Below, in pieces: positions 18,594 through 26,734 of a stretch of DNA of 64,000 bases. The notes under the pieces were generated by a model, which saw nothing but the letters and a program-made list of their open reading frames with translations, was not told the DNA's origin and did not search any database. This DNA is from Brooklawnia cerclae. GTDB taxonomy: Bacteria; Actinomycetota; Actinomycetes; Propionibacteriales; Propionibacteriaceae. The first letter of the stretch is position 1. Every line of letters begins with the position of its first letter. The DNA lies in assembly GCF_011758645.1 (NCBI RefSeq), contig NZ_JAAMOZ010000001.1, forward strand, positions 2,356,001-2,420,000, written 5' to 3'. The translations under genes were made by a program, and so were the position numbers.

Positions 18594-19718
18594 TCAGCGC
18601 ACGTGCGACGGCACGAAAGGCGGCTTGACCAGCTCGAACGACTCGACCCGGTTGCGGACGCGAACACCGACGACGTCTCCGGGCGCCTGGTTCGCGTCCA
18701 CCAGCGCCAGGCCGATGCCGTAGCGCAGGGTGGGCGAGAAGGTTCCGGACGTCACCGTGCCGATCACCGTCTCGCCGGACGCGTCCACGACCTCCATACC
18801 GTGCCGGGGGATGCCGCGTCCCAATGACCGCAACCCCCGCGCGCGGCGGGCGGGACCGGCGGCACGGATCGCGAGCAGCGCGTCCCGGCCCATGAAGGCG
18901 GGTTTGCCCCAGCCGATCGCCCACGACAGACCGGCCTCGACCGGGTCGATGCCGGCGGTGATGTCGTTGCCGTGCAGCGGATAACCCATCTCGGTGCGCA
19001 ACGTGTCCCGCGCCCCGAGCCCGCAGGCATGGACGCCCAGGCCCTCGCCGGCCTCCAACAGGCGCTGCCACCACACCGACGCCTCGGAGGCGGGGACGAC
19101 GAGCTCGATGCCACGCTCACCGGTGTATCCGGTGCGGCAGATCGTCGCGTCCTCGCCGAGCGAGCGGAATGCCATGTAGCCGAGGTCCGCAGGCAACCCG
19201 GCCGCCGCCAGCAGATCGTCACAGGACGGGCCCTGCACGGCGATCACCGCCCGGTCATGGTGCAGGTCGCGCACCTCGACGCCCACGGGCGCCGTCGCGG
19301 CGACGACGGCGGCGACCTGCGCGGCGTTCGCCGCGTTCGGGACGAGCAGGACGCGTTCGTCGCCCGAGACGTAGGCGATGAGGTCGTCGGTCACCCCGCC
19401 CCGCTCGTTGCACAGGAGGGTGTACTGCGCACGCCCGGCGCCGATCCGCCCCAGGTCACCGGTCAGCAGACGATCGAGATGGTCCTTGGCGCCCGGTCCG
19501 GTGACGAGCAGCTTGCCCAGATGGGACACGTCGAACAGCCCGACGCGCTCGCGCACTGCCGCGTGCTCGGCGAGCACACCGGCACCGGCGTACTCGATCG
19601 GCATCGACCAACCGCCGAACTCGGCGAGCTTCGCTCCGTGGGCCTCGTGCCACTCGTGCAGGGGCGAGACGTGCAGCCCCACCGGTTCACCGGCAGCGCC
19701 GTGCGTACCCTCGCTCAT
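18594..19718 (-). CDS. gcvT: glycine cleavage system T protein (aminomethyltransferase)
   Basis: A 374-residue protein with full T-protein length. It has the folate-binding start LHEWHEAHGAKLAEFGGWSMPIEY, FDVSHLGK, and the catalytic region with ARDTLRTEMGYPLHGNDI. It transfers the methylene group from aminomethylated H-protein to tetrahydrofolate and releases ammonia. ATG 19718 has GGAGGTGCAGGG upstream. gcvP and gcvH are not in the window. Divergent from pepA, an order known from other actinobacteria. Confidence 0.93.
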   Translation of the reverse strand: MSEGTHGAAGEPVGLHVSPLHEWHEAHGAKLAEFGGWSMPIEYAGAGVLAEHAAVRERVGLFDVSHLGKLLVTGPGAKDHLDRLLTGDLGRIGAGRAQYTLLCNERGGVTDDLIAYVSGDERVLLVPNAANAAQVAAVVAATAPVGVEVRDLHHDRAVIAVQGPSCDDLLAAAGLPADLGYMAFRSLGEDATICRTGYTGERGIELVVPASEASVWWQRLLEAGEGLGVHACGLGARDTLRTEMGYPLHGNDITAGIDPVEAGLSWAIGWGKPAFMGRDALLAIRAAGPARRARGLRSLGRGIPRHGMEVVDASGETVIGTVTSGTFSPTLRYGIGLALVDANQAPGDVVGVRVRNRVESFELVKPPFVPSHVR

Positions 19719-19815
19719 CCCTGCACCTCCGACCGAACGGCGATCCCGTGCCCGACGGGCTACCCTGACCATACTGGACCAGCACTCCGAGTAGGCAATC
19801 AACTGGAAGGCAACC

Positions 19816-21351
19816 ATGGCGACGCAGCAGCAGCCCCTGTTCGATCCCTCGCGTTTCGATCCGAGCAGGGTCCGGCTTCCCGCCATCGAACTCACCCGGT
19901 CGATCGGCAAGGCGACCGACGTGGTCATCGGGATGATCAACCCACGCGGCCGGGCGACGCTCGTCGGTGCCCCACCCGAAGTCGAACGGGAGGCCTCGCG
20001 CAACGGCGGCCCGCTGCTCTCCCAGTTGCTCGACCAGGGAGCCCGGGCCGACCTGGACGTCGTCGCACTGCTCACGCTTCCTGGCGTCCGCGTGGTGGTG
20101 GTGGGTCTCGGGGACGACGTCGACCTCGCCCCGGAGGACCTGCGCAGGGCCGCAGGGATCGGCGTCCGGCGCATTTCGCAGATCGACTCGCCCACGCCCC
20201 ACCGTGTCGCGATCAGCCTCGAGGCGACGACCGACACCCTGCTGCGCGCGGTCGCCGAGGGATCACTGCTCGCGACTCACACCTTCCGGAAGCTCACCCG
20301 CGAACCGGCGGCCCCGCGCATCGAATCCGTGTCGGTCATCGGCGGCGCCCGCTCCGGGCAACAGGCACTGGACGCCGGGCGGGTCTGCGCGGAGGCGGTC
20401 TGCGTCGCCCGGGATTGGGCCGACCTCCCGCCTAACCTGCTCGGCCCGGGAGAACTGGCCGATCAGACCCGATACTGGCTCAAGGACGCCCGCATCGACG
20501 TCGAGGTGCTGGACGAGAAGGCACTCGACAAGGCGGGCTTCGGCGGCGTCCTGGCCGTCGGCGGCGGCTCGGTACGCCCGCCCAGGCTGGTGCGTCTCGA
20601 CTACCACCCCCGGGGAGCCCACCAGCACCTCGCCCTCGTGGGCAAGGGCATCACCTACGACTCGGGCGGCTACAACCTCAAGGGCGCCGAGAGCCTGTTC
20701 ACGATGAAGCACGACATGGCCGGGGCAGCCGCCGTGATCGCCGCCACCCGGACCATCGCCGACCTCGGGCTGCCCGTTCACGTGACCACCTACGCCCCAC
20801 TGGCGGAGTCGATGATCTCGGGCAGCGCCTATCGTCCCGGGGACGTCATCACGATGTACGACGGCACCACGGTCGAGAACGCCGACTCCGACTGCGAGGG
20901 ACGCATCGTCCTGGCCGACGCCCTGGCCCGCGCCAACGAGGACTCCCCCGACCTGGTCGTCGACATCGCGACCCTCACAGGAGCCTGCGTCGTGGCGCTC
21001 GGCACCCGCATCGGAGGGTTGATGGCCAGCGACGACGCCACCGCGGATCGCCTGCTGGACGCCGCCGAGGCCGCCGGGGAAGAGTTCTGGCAACTGCCGA
21101 TCACTCGCCACACGCGCAGCCTCCTGACCTCCGAGGTCGCCGACCTGCGATCGAAGCGTGACCGGTTCGGGGGTGCGACCTACGCAGGGGCGTTCCTGCA
21201 GCACTTCGTCGCCGAGGGCACCGCCTGGGCTCATCTCGACGTCGCCGGACCGGCGTGGAACCGGGACGCCCCGCACGACTACGTTCCCGCGCAGGCCACC
21301 GGCATGGGGGTACGCACGCTGGTCGCACTGGCCGAGGCGATGTCGCACTGA
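19816..21351 (+). CDS. pepA: M17 leucyl aminopeptidase
   Basis: A 511-residue cytosolic aminopeptidase. The two-metal site is present: GKGITYDSGG, MKHDMAGAA, and the DCEGR segment (DSDCEGRIVLADAL) in place of the usual NTDAEGR, keeping the Asp-x-Glu-Gly-Arg core with metal ligands and the catalytic arginine. It removes N-terminal residues, especially Leu, from peptides. ATG 19816 has AAGG upstream. A 7-bp stem at 21354-21376 right after the stop may terminate it. Confidence 0.92.
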   Translation: MATQQQPLFDPSRFDPSRVRLPAIELTRSIGKATDVVIGMINPRGRATLVGAPPEVEREASRNGGPLLSQLLDQGARADLDVVALLTLPGVRVVVVGLGDDVDLAPEDLRRAAGIGVRRISQIDSPTPHRVAISLEATTDTLLRAVAEGSLLATHTFRKLTREPAAPRIESVSVIGGARSGQQALDAGRVCAEAVCVARDWADLPPNLLGPGELADQTRYWLKDARIDVEVLDEKALDKAGFGGVLAVGGGSVRPPRLVRLDYHPRGAHQHLALVGKGITYDSGGYNLKGAESLFTMKHDMAGAAAVIAATRTIADLGLPVHVTTYAPLAESMISGSAYRPGDVITMYDGTTVENADSDCEGRIVLADALARANEDSPDLVVDIATLTGACVVALGTRIGGLMASDDATADRLLDAAEAAGEEFWQLPITRHTRSLLTSEVADLRSKRDRFGGATYAGAFLQHFVAEGTAWAHLDVAGPAWNRDAPHDYVPAQATGMGVRTLVALAEAMSH

Positions 21352-21380
21352 AGCGCCGGGCGCGGGTGCCCCGGCGAGGT

Positions 21381-21707
21381 TCAGCGATGCCGGGCGTCCC
21401 AGTCGCGTTTGCGCTGGGGATAGGGCACGACACCTCCCTGATAGACCGGGATGCCCTGCTTGGCACAGAAGTCGTAGGCCCAGTCCGATGACGGGACGCC
21501 ACGCCGCACCCATTCCCCGTCGTGGGCGACGAGCAGCAGCGAGGGACGGTTGAAGCTCGTGGGCGGCTCGACCCATGCCTCCACTCCCCGGCGACTGGCG
21601 ATGAACGACATCAGGTAGTCCCTGGTGTCGTCGCCCACCTCCTGGTCTGCCCGGGCCGTGGCGGCCCTGCGCTGCGCGCGCCGGAAGAAGCGCCCTAGTG
21701 CGTTCAC
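21381..21707 (-). CDS. conserved hypothetical protein
   Basis: A 108-residue protein with a basic start (RFFRRAQRRAATAR) and an alpha/beta body (YLMSFIASRRGVEAWVEPPTSFNRPSLLLVAHDGEWVRRGV) ending in WDARHR. No domain name comes to mind; similar proteins are found beside pepA/sucB in actinobacteria as far as I recall. GTG 21707 was chosen (GGTGAG before it) because upstream sequence is Arg/Pro-rich and unlike coding sequence. Divergent from sucB. Confidence 0.55.
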   Translation of the reverse strand: MNALGRFFRRAQRRAATARADQEVGDDTRDYLMSFIASRRGVEAWVEPPTSFNRPSLLLVAHDGEWVRRGVPSSDWAYDFCAKQGIPVYQGGVVPYPQRKRDWDARHR

Positions 21708-21898
21708 CTCACCATTATTGCCCGGGCCCCGCCGCCGGCCCGGGGCCGATCCCGGAACACCGGCGCACATCTGGTTGCGCTTCCTCCGCCAAGGGCGAAC
21801 AAATACGGTCGGGGGCGGCCAACGCAGGGGCACATCACGAGCATTCGGGCTAGGCTGACCATCGTTACCGGCTGGCATTTCGAAGGAGAGCCCAACCC

Positions 21899-23635
21899 AT
21901 GTCGACTGAAGTCACGTTGCCTGTACTGGGCGAGAGCGTCACTGAAGGAACCGTCTCTCGCTGGCTCAAGCAAGTGGGCGAGCACGTCGAAGTCGACGAG
22001 CCGCTGCTCGAGGTCAGCACCGACAAGGTCGACACCGAGATCCCCTCCCCGGCATCCGGCGTCCTGCTCGAGATCCGCGTCCACGAGGACGACGTCGCCC
22101 AGGTCGACTCCGTGCTCGGCCTGGTCGGTGACCCCAACGAGACCTCCGCCCCGGCACCGGCCCCCGCCGCGCCGGCACCGGAGCCTGCTCCCGCGCCGGT
22201 TGCCGTCCACGCCCCTGTGGCCCCCGCCCCGGCGCCCGCTGCCCCGGCCGCTTCGAGCGCCACCGAGGTGATCCTGCCCGCGCTGGGCGAGAGCGTCACC
22301 GAAGGAACCGTCTCCCGCTGGCTGAAGGACGTCGGCGAGCGCGTCGAGACCGACGAGCCGCTGCTCGAGGTCAGCACCGACAAGGTCGACACCGAGATCC
22401 CCTCCCCGGCATCCGGCGTCCTGCTCGAGATCCGCGTCCACGAGGACGACGTCGCCCAGGTCGGCTCCGTGCTCGGCCTGGTGGGCTCGCCCGACGCGGC
22501 CCCTGCCGCCGCCCCGGCACCCGCACCTGCGGCGCCCGCTCCGGCTCCTGCGCCGGTGGCCGCCGCCCCCGCACCCGCTCCGGTTGCCGCACCGGCACCT
22601 GCTCCCGTCGCCGCAGCCCCGGCCGCACCGGCACCTGCCACACCCGCCGTCGCCCCGCGTGCGACCAGCGACGAGCCCGGCCCCTACGTCACCCCGTTGG
22701 TGCGCAAGATGGCCACCGACTACGGCATCGACCTGGCCTCGGTGCAGGGCACGGGTGTTGGCGGACGCATCCGCAAGCAGGATGTCGTCGCCGCGGCCGA
22801 GGCCAAGAAGGCCGCCGAGGCCGCGCCCGCCGCCGCCCCGGCACCCGCTCTTGCTCCCGCGAGTGCTCCGGCCGCTTCGGCGGCTTCGGTTCCCGCACCC
22901 GACACATCGGGCAAGCGTGGCACCACCGAGAAGCTCAGCCGCCTGCGCAAGATCATCGCGTCCCGCATGGTCGAGTCGCTGCAGACCGCCGCTCAGCTCA
23001 CGGCCACGGTCGAGGTCGATCTCACCGCGGTCAGCCAACTGCGCAACAAGGTGAAGAACGACTTCCGCAAGCGCGAGGGCACCGGCCTGACCTACCTGGC
23101 CTTCATCTCGAAGGCCACGGTCGAGGCACTGAAGGCGTTCCCGCAGATCAACGCCTCCATCGACACCGAGGCGGGCACCGTCACCTACCACGGTGCCGAG
23201 CATCTGGGCATCGCGGTCGACACGGAGCGGGGCCTGGTCGTCCCGGTCATCAAGAACGCGGGTGACCTGAACGTCGGCGGCATCGCCAAGCAGATCTCCG
23301 ACCTCGCCGCCCGCGGGCGCGACAACAAGCTCGGGCCCGACGAACTGTCCGGTGCGACCTTCACGATCACGAACTACGGATCGGCGGGCACCCTGTTCGA
23401 CACCCCGGTCATCAACCAGCCCAATGTCGGCATCCTCGGCACCGGGGCCCTCGTGAAGCGCCCGGTCGTCGTCCCCGATCAGTTCGGCAACGACACCATC
23501 GCGATCCGCGACATGATGTACCTCTCGCTGACCTACGACCACCGTCTCGTCGACGGGGCCCTGGCGGCCAGGTTCCTGTCGGCCGTCAAGGCCCGTCTGG
23601 AAGAGGGCGCCTTCGGCGGCGAGTTCGGCCTCTGA
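21899..23635 (+). CDS. sucB: 2-oxoacid dehydrogenase E2 component with two lipoyl domains
   Basis: A 578-residue dihydrolipoamide acyltransferase. Two lipoyl domains (residues 1-78 and about 121-198) carry lysines 43 and 162 in TDKVDTE; Pro/Ala linkers follow; a peripheral subunit-binding domain lies near 262-300 (VTPLVRKMATDYGIDL); the catalytic domain ends with YDHRLVDG, the active-site His/Asp. In actinobacteria such E2 proteins serve pyruvate or 2-oxoglutarate dehydrogenase, and sequence alone does not separate these. E1 and E3 genes are not adjacent. ATG 21899 follows AAGGAGAG. The two lipoyl domains share an identical 113-bp stretch. Confidence 0.92.
   Translation: MSTEVTLPVLGESVTEGTVSRWLKQVGEHVEVDEPLLEVSTDKVDTEIPSPASGVLLEIRVHEDDVAQVDSVLGLVGDPNETSAPAPAPAAPAPEPAPAPVAVHAPVAPAPAPAAPAASSATEVILPALGESVTEGTVSRWLKDVGERVETDEPLLEVSTDKVDTEIPSPASGVLLEIRVHEDDVAQVGSVLGLVGSPDAAPAAAPAPAPAAPAPAPAPVAAAPAPAPVAAPAPAPVAAAPAAPAPATPAVAPRATSDEPGPYVTPLVRKMATDYGIDLASVQGTGVGGRIRKQDVVAAAEAKKAAEAAPAAAPAPALAPASAPAASAASVPAPDTSGKRGTTEKLSRLRKIIASRMVESLQTAAQLTATVEVDLTAVSQLRNKVKNDFRKREGTGLTYLAFISKATVEALKAFPQINASIDTEAGTVTYHGAEHLGIAVDTERGLVVPVIKNAGDLNVGGIAKQISDLAARGRDNKLGPDELSGATFTITNYGSAGTLFDTPVINQPNVGILGTGALVKRPVVVPDQFGNDTIAIRDMMYLSLTYDHRLVDGALAARFLSAVKARLEEGAFGGEFGL
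21994..22463 (+). repeat. 113-bp perfect direct repeat inside sucB
   Basis: Bases 21994-22106 are identical to 22351-22463. The offset is 357 bp (119 codons), so the copies are in frame and correspond to the lipoylation-site half of each lipoyl domain. Flanking parts of the domains have diverged, so this central block was homogenised or recently duplicated. Confidence 0.95.
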
Positions 23636-23652
23636 TCACCCCACACTCCCGA

Positions 23653-23693
23653 TCGAAGGACCCCGCGAGCCCATGGGCCGCGGGGTCCTTCGA
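23653..23693. terminator. hairpin terminator after sucB
   Basis: A 15-bp perfect stem (23653-23667 with 23679-23693, core GAAGGACCCCGCG) with an 11-nt loop that is itself mostly the palindrome GCCCATGGGC. It begins 18 nt after the sucB stop codon. Confidence 0.7.
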
Positions 23694-23815
23694 CGACGCG
23701 GCGACCGCAAGGGCGGACGGTGCAATGGCGCCGGCCGGGTGCCGCCAGCTAGCATGGGTGGCCGGACGCCGCACGGGCGTCCCACACGATCGTTGGACGA
23801 GGGCGAGCAGGCAAC

Positions 23816-24598
23816 ATGGCGAGGAGCGAGCGGGCGAAGGAGCTGGAGGCCAAGCAGAAGGCCGAGGCCAAGGCCCTGCGCGAGAAGAAGCGCAACTCTG
23901 ACAACCCCCGTGACTGGGGTACCTTCCGGCAGATCAGGGAGAGCTTTCGCCTGACGAGCCAGGTCGATCCCCAGCTCAAGTGGTGGATCATCGTCGTCAT
24001 CGCGGCCGGTGTCGTCATCGGGCTGGTCCTCGGGCTCGTCCTGGGCAGCCCTGGCTCCTTCACCTGGATATGGGGTCTGGTCCTCGGGCTCCTGTCGGGG
24101 GTCACCGCGTCCCTCTACATCCTCACCTGGCGGACGAAGAAGGCCACCTACCTGCGCTACAAGGGGCAACCCGGCTCGGGCGAGGTTCCCCTGTCGATGC
24201 TCAACAAGAAGAAGTGGACGAGCCAGCCGGTCATCGCGTTCACGAAGCGGCAGGACGTCATCCATCGCGTTGTCGGCGAGGGCGGCCTGGTGCTCGTGGG
24301 CGACGGCGACCCCGGACGCCTCAAGCCGCTGATGGCCACCGAGGTGCGCCGTCACCAGCAGGTGCTCTACGGCGTCGACGTCCAGACCGTCATCATGGGT
24401 GACGGCCCTGATCAGGTGCCGATGGAGAAGCTGACCAAGTACATCGAGAAGCTGCCGAAGGCCCTCGACACCGTGCAGGTGGAAGAGGTGAAGTCGCGGC
24501 TCAAGGCACTCGACTCCATGAAGTCCGCCGTTCCTCTGCCGAAGGGCCCCCTGCCCACGAACGCCAAGGGCTCGCGCCGCGCCCTGCGGGGCCGCTGA
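23816..24598 (+). CDS. DUF4191 membrane protein
   Basis: A 260-residue protein of the actinobacterial DUF4191 family. A basic N-terminal helix (RAKELEAKQKAEAKALREKKR) is followed by two membrane segments (about 58-80 and 84-105) and a 150-residue soluble domain with RRHQQVLYGVDVQTVIMGDG. It usually lies close to the lipoate and E2 genes; here lipA and lipB are absent between sucB and this gene. Function unknown. ATG 23816. Confidence 0.82.
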   Translation: MARSERAKELEAKQKAEAKALREKKRNSDNPRDWGTFRQIRESFRLTSQVDPQLKWWIIVVIAAGVVIGLVLGLVLGSPGSFTWIWGLVLGLLSGVTASLYILTWRTKKATYLRYKGQPGSGEVPLSMLNKKKWTSQPVIAFTKRQDVIHRVVGEGGLVLVGDGDPGRLKPLMATEVRRHQQVLYGVDVQTVIMGDGPDQVPMEKLTKYIEKLPKALDTVQVEEVKSRLKALDSMKSAVPLPKGPLPTNAKGSRRALRGR

Positions 24599-24608
24599 GG
24601 CCCCGCAG
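24584..24608. terminator. terminator hairpin overlapping the DUF4191 stop codon
   Basis: Perfect 10-bp stem CTGCGGGGCC / GGCCCCGCAG with a 5-nt loop GCTGA. The TGA in the loop is the stop codon of the DUF4191 gene, so the terminator starts within the coding sequence. It can also serve the convergent cation transporter gene. Confidence 0.65.
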
Positions 24609-24617
24609 CGGACGCGC

Positions 24618-25277
24618 TCAGCGCTCGTCGGTGTCGTCGTCCAGCGATTCGAGCACCTCGAACGGCGACTCCAGGCCTTCACGCCAGGCCTCGACACCTT
24701 CCCGGACGGCCAGTACGGCCACCACGAGCGCCGCGACCGAGTCGGCCCACATCCAGCCGAAGAGGCTGTTGAGGAGCAGGCCGATCAATACGGTGCCCGA
24801 CAGGTAGGAGCACAGGAGCAACTGCTTCGAGTCGGCTCGCACGCTCGCGGAGCCCAGTTCGCTCCCGGTGCGGAACTCGAACCATGCCAACCCGGGCATC
24901 ACGATCAGGCTCAGGGTGGCTATCGCGATCCCGACCGGGCTGTGGTCGACCTCCCCCACCCCGGACAGGGCCGCGACGGCGTCGATCGTCACGTAGGCGG
25001 CGAGGGCGAAGAAGGCGATGCTGATCGCCTTGACCGCGGCCTTCTCCCAGCGTTCCGGGTCCTTGCGGGTGAACTGCCAGGCCACCGCGACGGCGGAGGC
25101 GACCTCGATCACCGAGTCGAGGCCGAACCCGATCAGCGCCGCGGACGAGGCCACCGCTCCGGCACCGATCGCCACCACGGCCTCGATCACGTTCCAGCTG
25201 ATGGTGAAGGCCACGATGAGCTTCACCCGCCGGTTCAGACGGGCCCGGCGCTCGTCGGTCAGCACGTCGTTGCTCAT
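24618..25277 (-). CDS. cation diffusion facilitator-like transporter
   Basis: A 219-residue protein with five or six membrane segments, of the short cation-transporter class found beside CmtR-type sensors. Conserved polar residues are visible in helix 2 (GFGLDSVIE) and helix 5 (ADSVAALVVA), the typical D-x3-(D/E) metal-site positions; the cytoplasmic C-terminal domain is almost absent. It overlaps the upstream regulator gene by 4 nt (ATGA) and should export the metal sensed by that regulator, likely Cd, Pb or Zn. Confidence 0.8.
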   Translation of the reverse strand: MSNDVLTDERRARLNRRVKLIVAFTISWNVIEAVVAIGAGAVASSAALIGFGLDSVIEVASAVAVAWQFTRKDPERWEKAAVKAISIAFFALAAYVTIDAVAALSGVGEVDHSPVGIAIATLSLIVMPGLAWFEFRTGSELGSASVRADSKQLLLCSYLSGTVLIGLLLNSLFGWMWADSVAALVVAVLAVREGVEAWREGLESPFEVLESLDDDTDER

Positions 25278-25630
25278 CGGGTCTCCTCAGCGAGTTGTGT
25301 CTCCAGGCCGCACCCCGGGTCGAGGCAGGGCACCGATTCGTCCACGGTCAAGGTGACGTCCAGCAGATCGCTCAGTGCGGCCGCGAGGCGGTGATCGGCG
25401 ATCTCGTACCTGGTCTTGCGCCCCTCCGGCTCGGCGACCACGATCCCGCATCCACGCAGACAGGCAAGATGGTTGGACACGTTCGTGCGCGTCAACCCGA
25501 GCCCGCGGGCCAGCTCGGCCGGGTAGCCCGGGCCGTCCAGAAGGCTCAGCAGGATGCGCGAGCGGGTCGGATCGGCCATCGCCCTGCCGAGGCGGTTCAT
25601 CGCGTCCAATCGTGAAGCTATGGTCAGCAT
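25274..25630 (-). CDS. cmtR: ArsR/SmtB-family metal sensor, CmtR-like
   Basis: A 118-residue winged-helix repressor. It closely follows mycobacterial CmtR, the Cd/Pb sensor: LGLTRTNVSNHL recognition helix directly followed by CLRGCG, giving the two helix-4 cysteines (C57/C61 in CmtR), and a C-terminal cysteine in DESVPCLDPGC for the third ligand. Metal binding should release it from its operator and induce the efflux gene. ATG 25630 sits 7 nt after a TATAGT -10 box, so the mRNA is probably leaderless. Confidence 0.85.
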   Translation of the reverse strand: MLTIASRLDAMNRLGRAMADPTRSRILLSLLDGPGYPAELARGLGLTRTNVSNHLACLRGCGIVVAEPEGRKTRYEIADHRLAAALSDLLDVTLTVDESVPCLDPGCGLETQLAEETR

Positions 25631-25648
25631 GCGCTGACTATACAGTCA
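25623..25648 (-). promoter_or_regulatory. cmtR-like promoter with two overlapping dyads
   Basis: Two perfect inverted repeats overlap: GTCAGC-ATGC-GCTGAC (25623-25638), which covers the start codon, and TGACT-ATAC-AGTCA (25635-25648). On the minus strand the second contains the -10 hexamer TATAGT (25643-25638), 7 nt before ATG 25630. Repressor binding would cover both the -10 box and the start of transcription. Confidence 0.6.
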
Positions 25649-25729
25649 TCCCTGACCTACTGATCCGAAGGTCATCACGTGAACCGTGTCCCACGAGAGC
25701 AGGCCGATCGGCTCGCTCGAACCGGTAGT

Positions 25730-25758
25730 TCACGAACCCGTGACGAATGCTCACGAAC
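25730..25758. promoter_or_regulatory. helically phased direct repeats upstream of the DeoR operon
   Basis: TCACGAAC at 25730-25737, the related TGACGAAT at 25741-25748 and TCACGAAC again at 25751-25758. Spacings of 11 and 10 bp put all three on one face of the helix. They lie about 95 nt upstream of the DeoR-family gene, a position suited to an activator or to cooperative DeoR binding. Further AT-rich A-tract elements (25791-25850) lie nearer the start. Confidence 0.45.
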
Positions 25759-25851
25759 TTGTAACACACGCCCTATGTACGCAGACCGGAACGAAAACAT
25801 AGACTCCAGGCATGTTCAGGCAAGAATCAACAACTTCAGTCAAAAATAGTC

Positions 25852-26613
25852 ATGCTCGCGACTGAACGGCAGGCACGGATCCTCCAGGCAGTCGCCGAGC
25901 GACGGATCGCCAGCACCGAGGCCCTTGCCTCCGAACTCCAGGTGTCGCCCGAGACCATCCGGAGAGACATCCGCACCCTCGACGATCAGGGCGCACTCCG
26001 CCGCGTACGCGGGGGTGCCGCGTCCACCACCATCACCAACGGCGAGCCGCTCATCGAGGAGCGCCAACTGTTGAACCGACCGGCAAAGGAAGCCATCGGG
26101 CGATTGGCGGCCGACCTGCTGGAGGACGGGCAGATGGTGATCCTCGACCTCGGAACCACTGCGATGGAGGTCGCCCGCGCCATGGCACCGGGCTTCCGGG
26201 GGGTCGTGGCGACCAACTCCCTGCTCATCGCCGGAGAACTCGCCGAACGCCACGACATCGAAGTGCTGGTGTGCGGTGGACGAGTTCGCGGCGGCGATCT
26301 GGCCCTGTCGAACGCCTTCTCGGTGGAGTTCTTCGCGCAGCTTCACGCCGACGTCGCGTTCGTGAGTTCGGGCGGGGTGTCGGCCGAGGAAGGACTCACC
26401 GACTTCTATCTCGACGAGGTGGCCACACGCCAGCAGATGCTGCGCAGCGCGCGACAGGCCTTCGTCCTCGCCGACTCCTCGAAATTCGGTGTGGTGGCCC
26501 CCTACGCGGTGGCCCCACTGGGATGCGAACTCGGCCTGATCACCGACCGCGTCCCCGATCCCGAACTGGAGCGAGCGATACGCCGGAGGGGAGGTGCCAT
26601 CGTCTCTCCCTGA
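25852..26613 (+). CDS. DeoR-family transcriptional regulator
   Basis: A 253-residue regulator: N-terminal DeoR helix-turn-helix (residues 1-57; ERQARILQAVAERRIASTEALA, then VSPETIRRDIRTLDDQGALRRVRGGA) and a C-terminal sugar-phosphate sensor domain (DLGTTAMEVA, VSSGGVSAEEGLTDF, LADSSKFG). Such proteins are usually repressors released by the phosphorylated intermediate of the operon's own pathway. It is the first gene of the permease-kinase-oxidoreductase cluster and sits 121 nt before the permease, with a hairpin between. ATG 25852 has no clear ribosome site. Confidence 0.88.
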   Translation: MLATERQARILQAVAERRIASTEALASELQVSPETIRRDIRTLDDQGALRRVRGGAASTTITNGEPLIEERQLLNRPAKEAIGRLAADLLEDGQMVILDLGTTAMEVARAMAPGFRGVVATNSLLIAGELAERHDIEVLVCGGRVRGGDLALSNAFSVEFFAQLHADVAFVSSGGVSAEEGLTDFYLDEVATRQQMLRSARQAFVLADSSKFGVVAPYAVAPLGCELGLITDRVPDPELERAIRRRGGAIVSP

Positions 26614-26662
26614 TCCATCCGCTGATCCGCCCAGTACGCGGCGGTCGCACCGGAAACGAAGA

Positions 26663-26690
26663 TCGGGTGACGCCTAGGAACGTCACCCGA
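26663..26690 (+). promoter_or_regulatory. perfect hairpin/dyad between the regulator and permease genes
   Basis: Ten-bp arms TCGGGTGACG / CGTCACCCGA with an 8-nt centre. No T-run follows, so it may be an operator for a second promoter, or an RNA hairpin that limits read-through or stabilises the downstream mRNA. Confidence 0.5.
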
Positions 26691-26734
26691 CCGGCAAGTC
26701 CCCACTCCCTCTCCCAAGGTCACAAGGAGCTTCC

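Noticed and set aside
18594-20237. gcvT extended upstream to 20237
   Set aside because: The extra 173 residues are antisense to pepA and Ser/Arg-rich; ATG 19718 has an excellent ribosome site and a typical T-protein start.
21704-23542. A 612-codon frame antisense to sucB
   Set aside because: Repetitive Gly/Arg/Cys sequence reflecting the Ala/Pro linkers of the E2 gene on the other strand.
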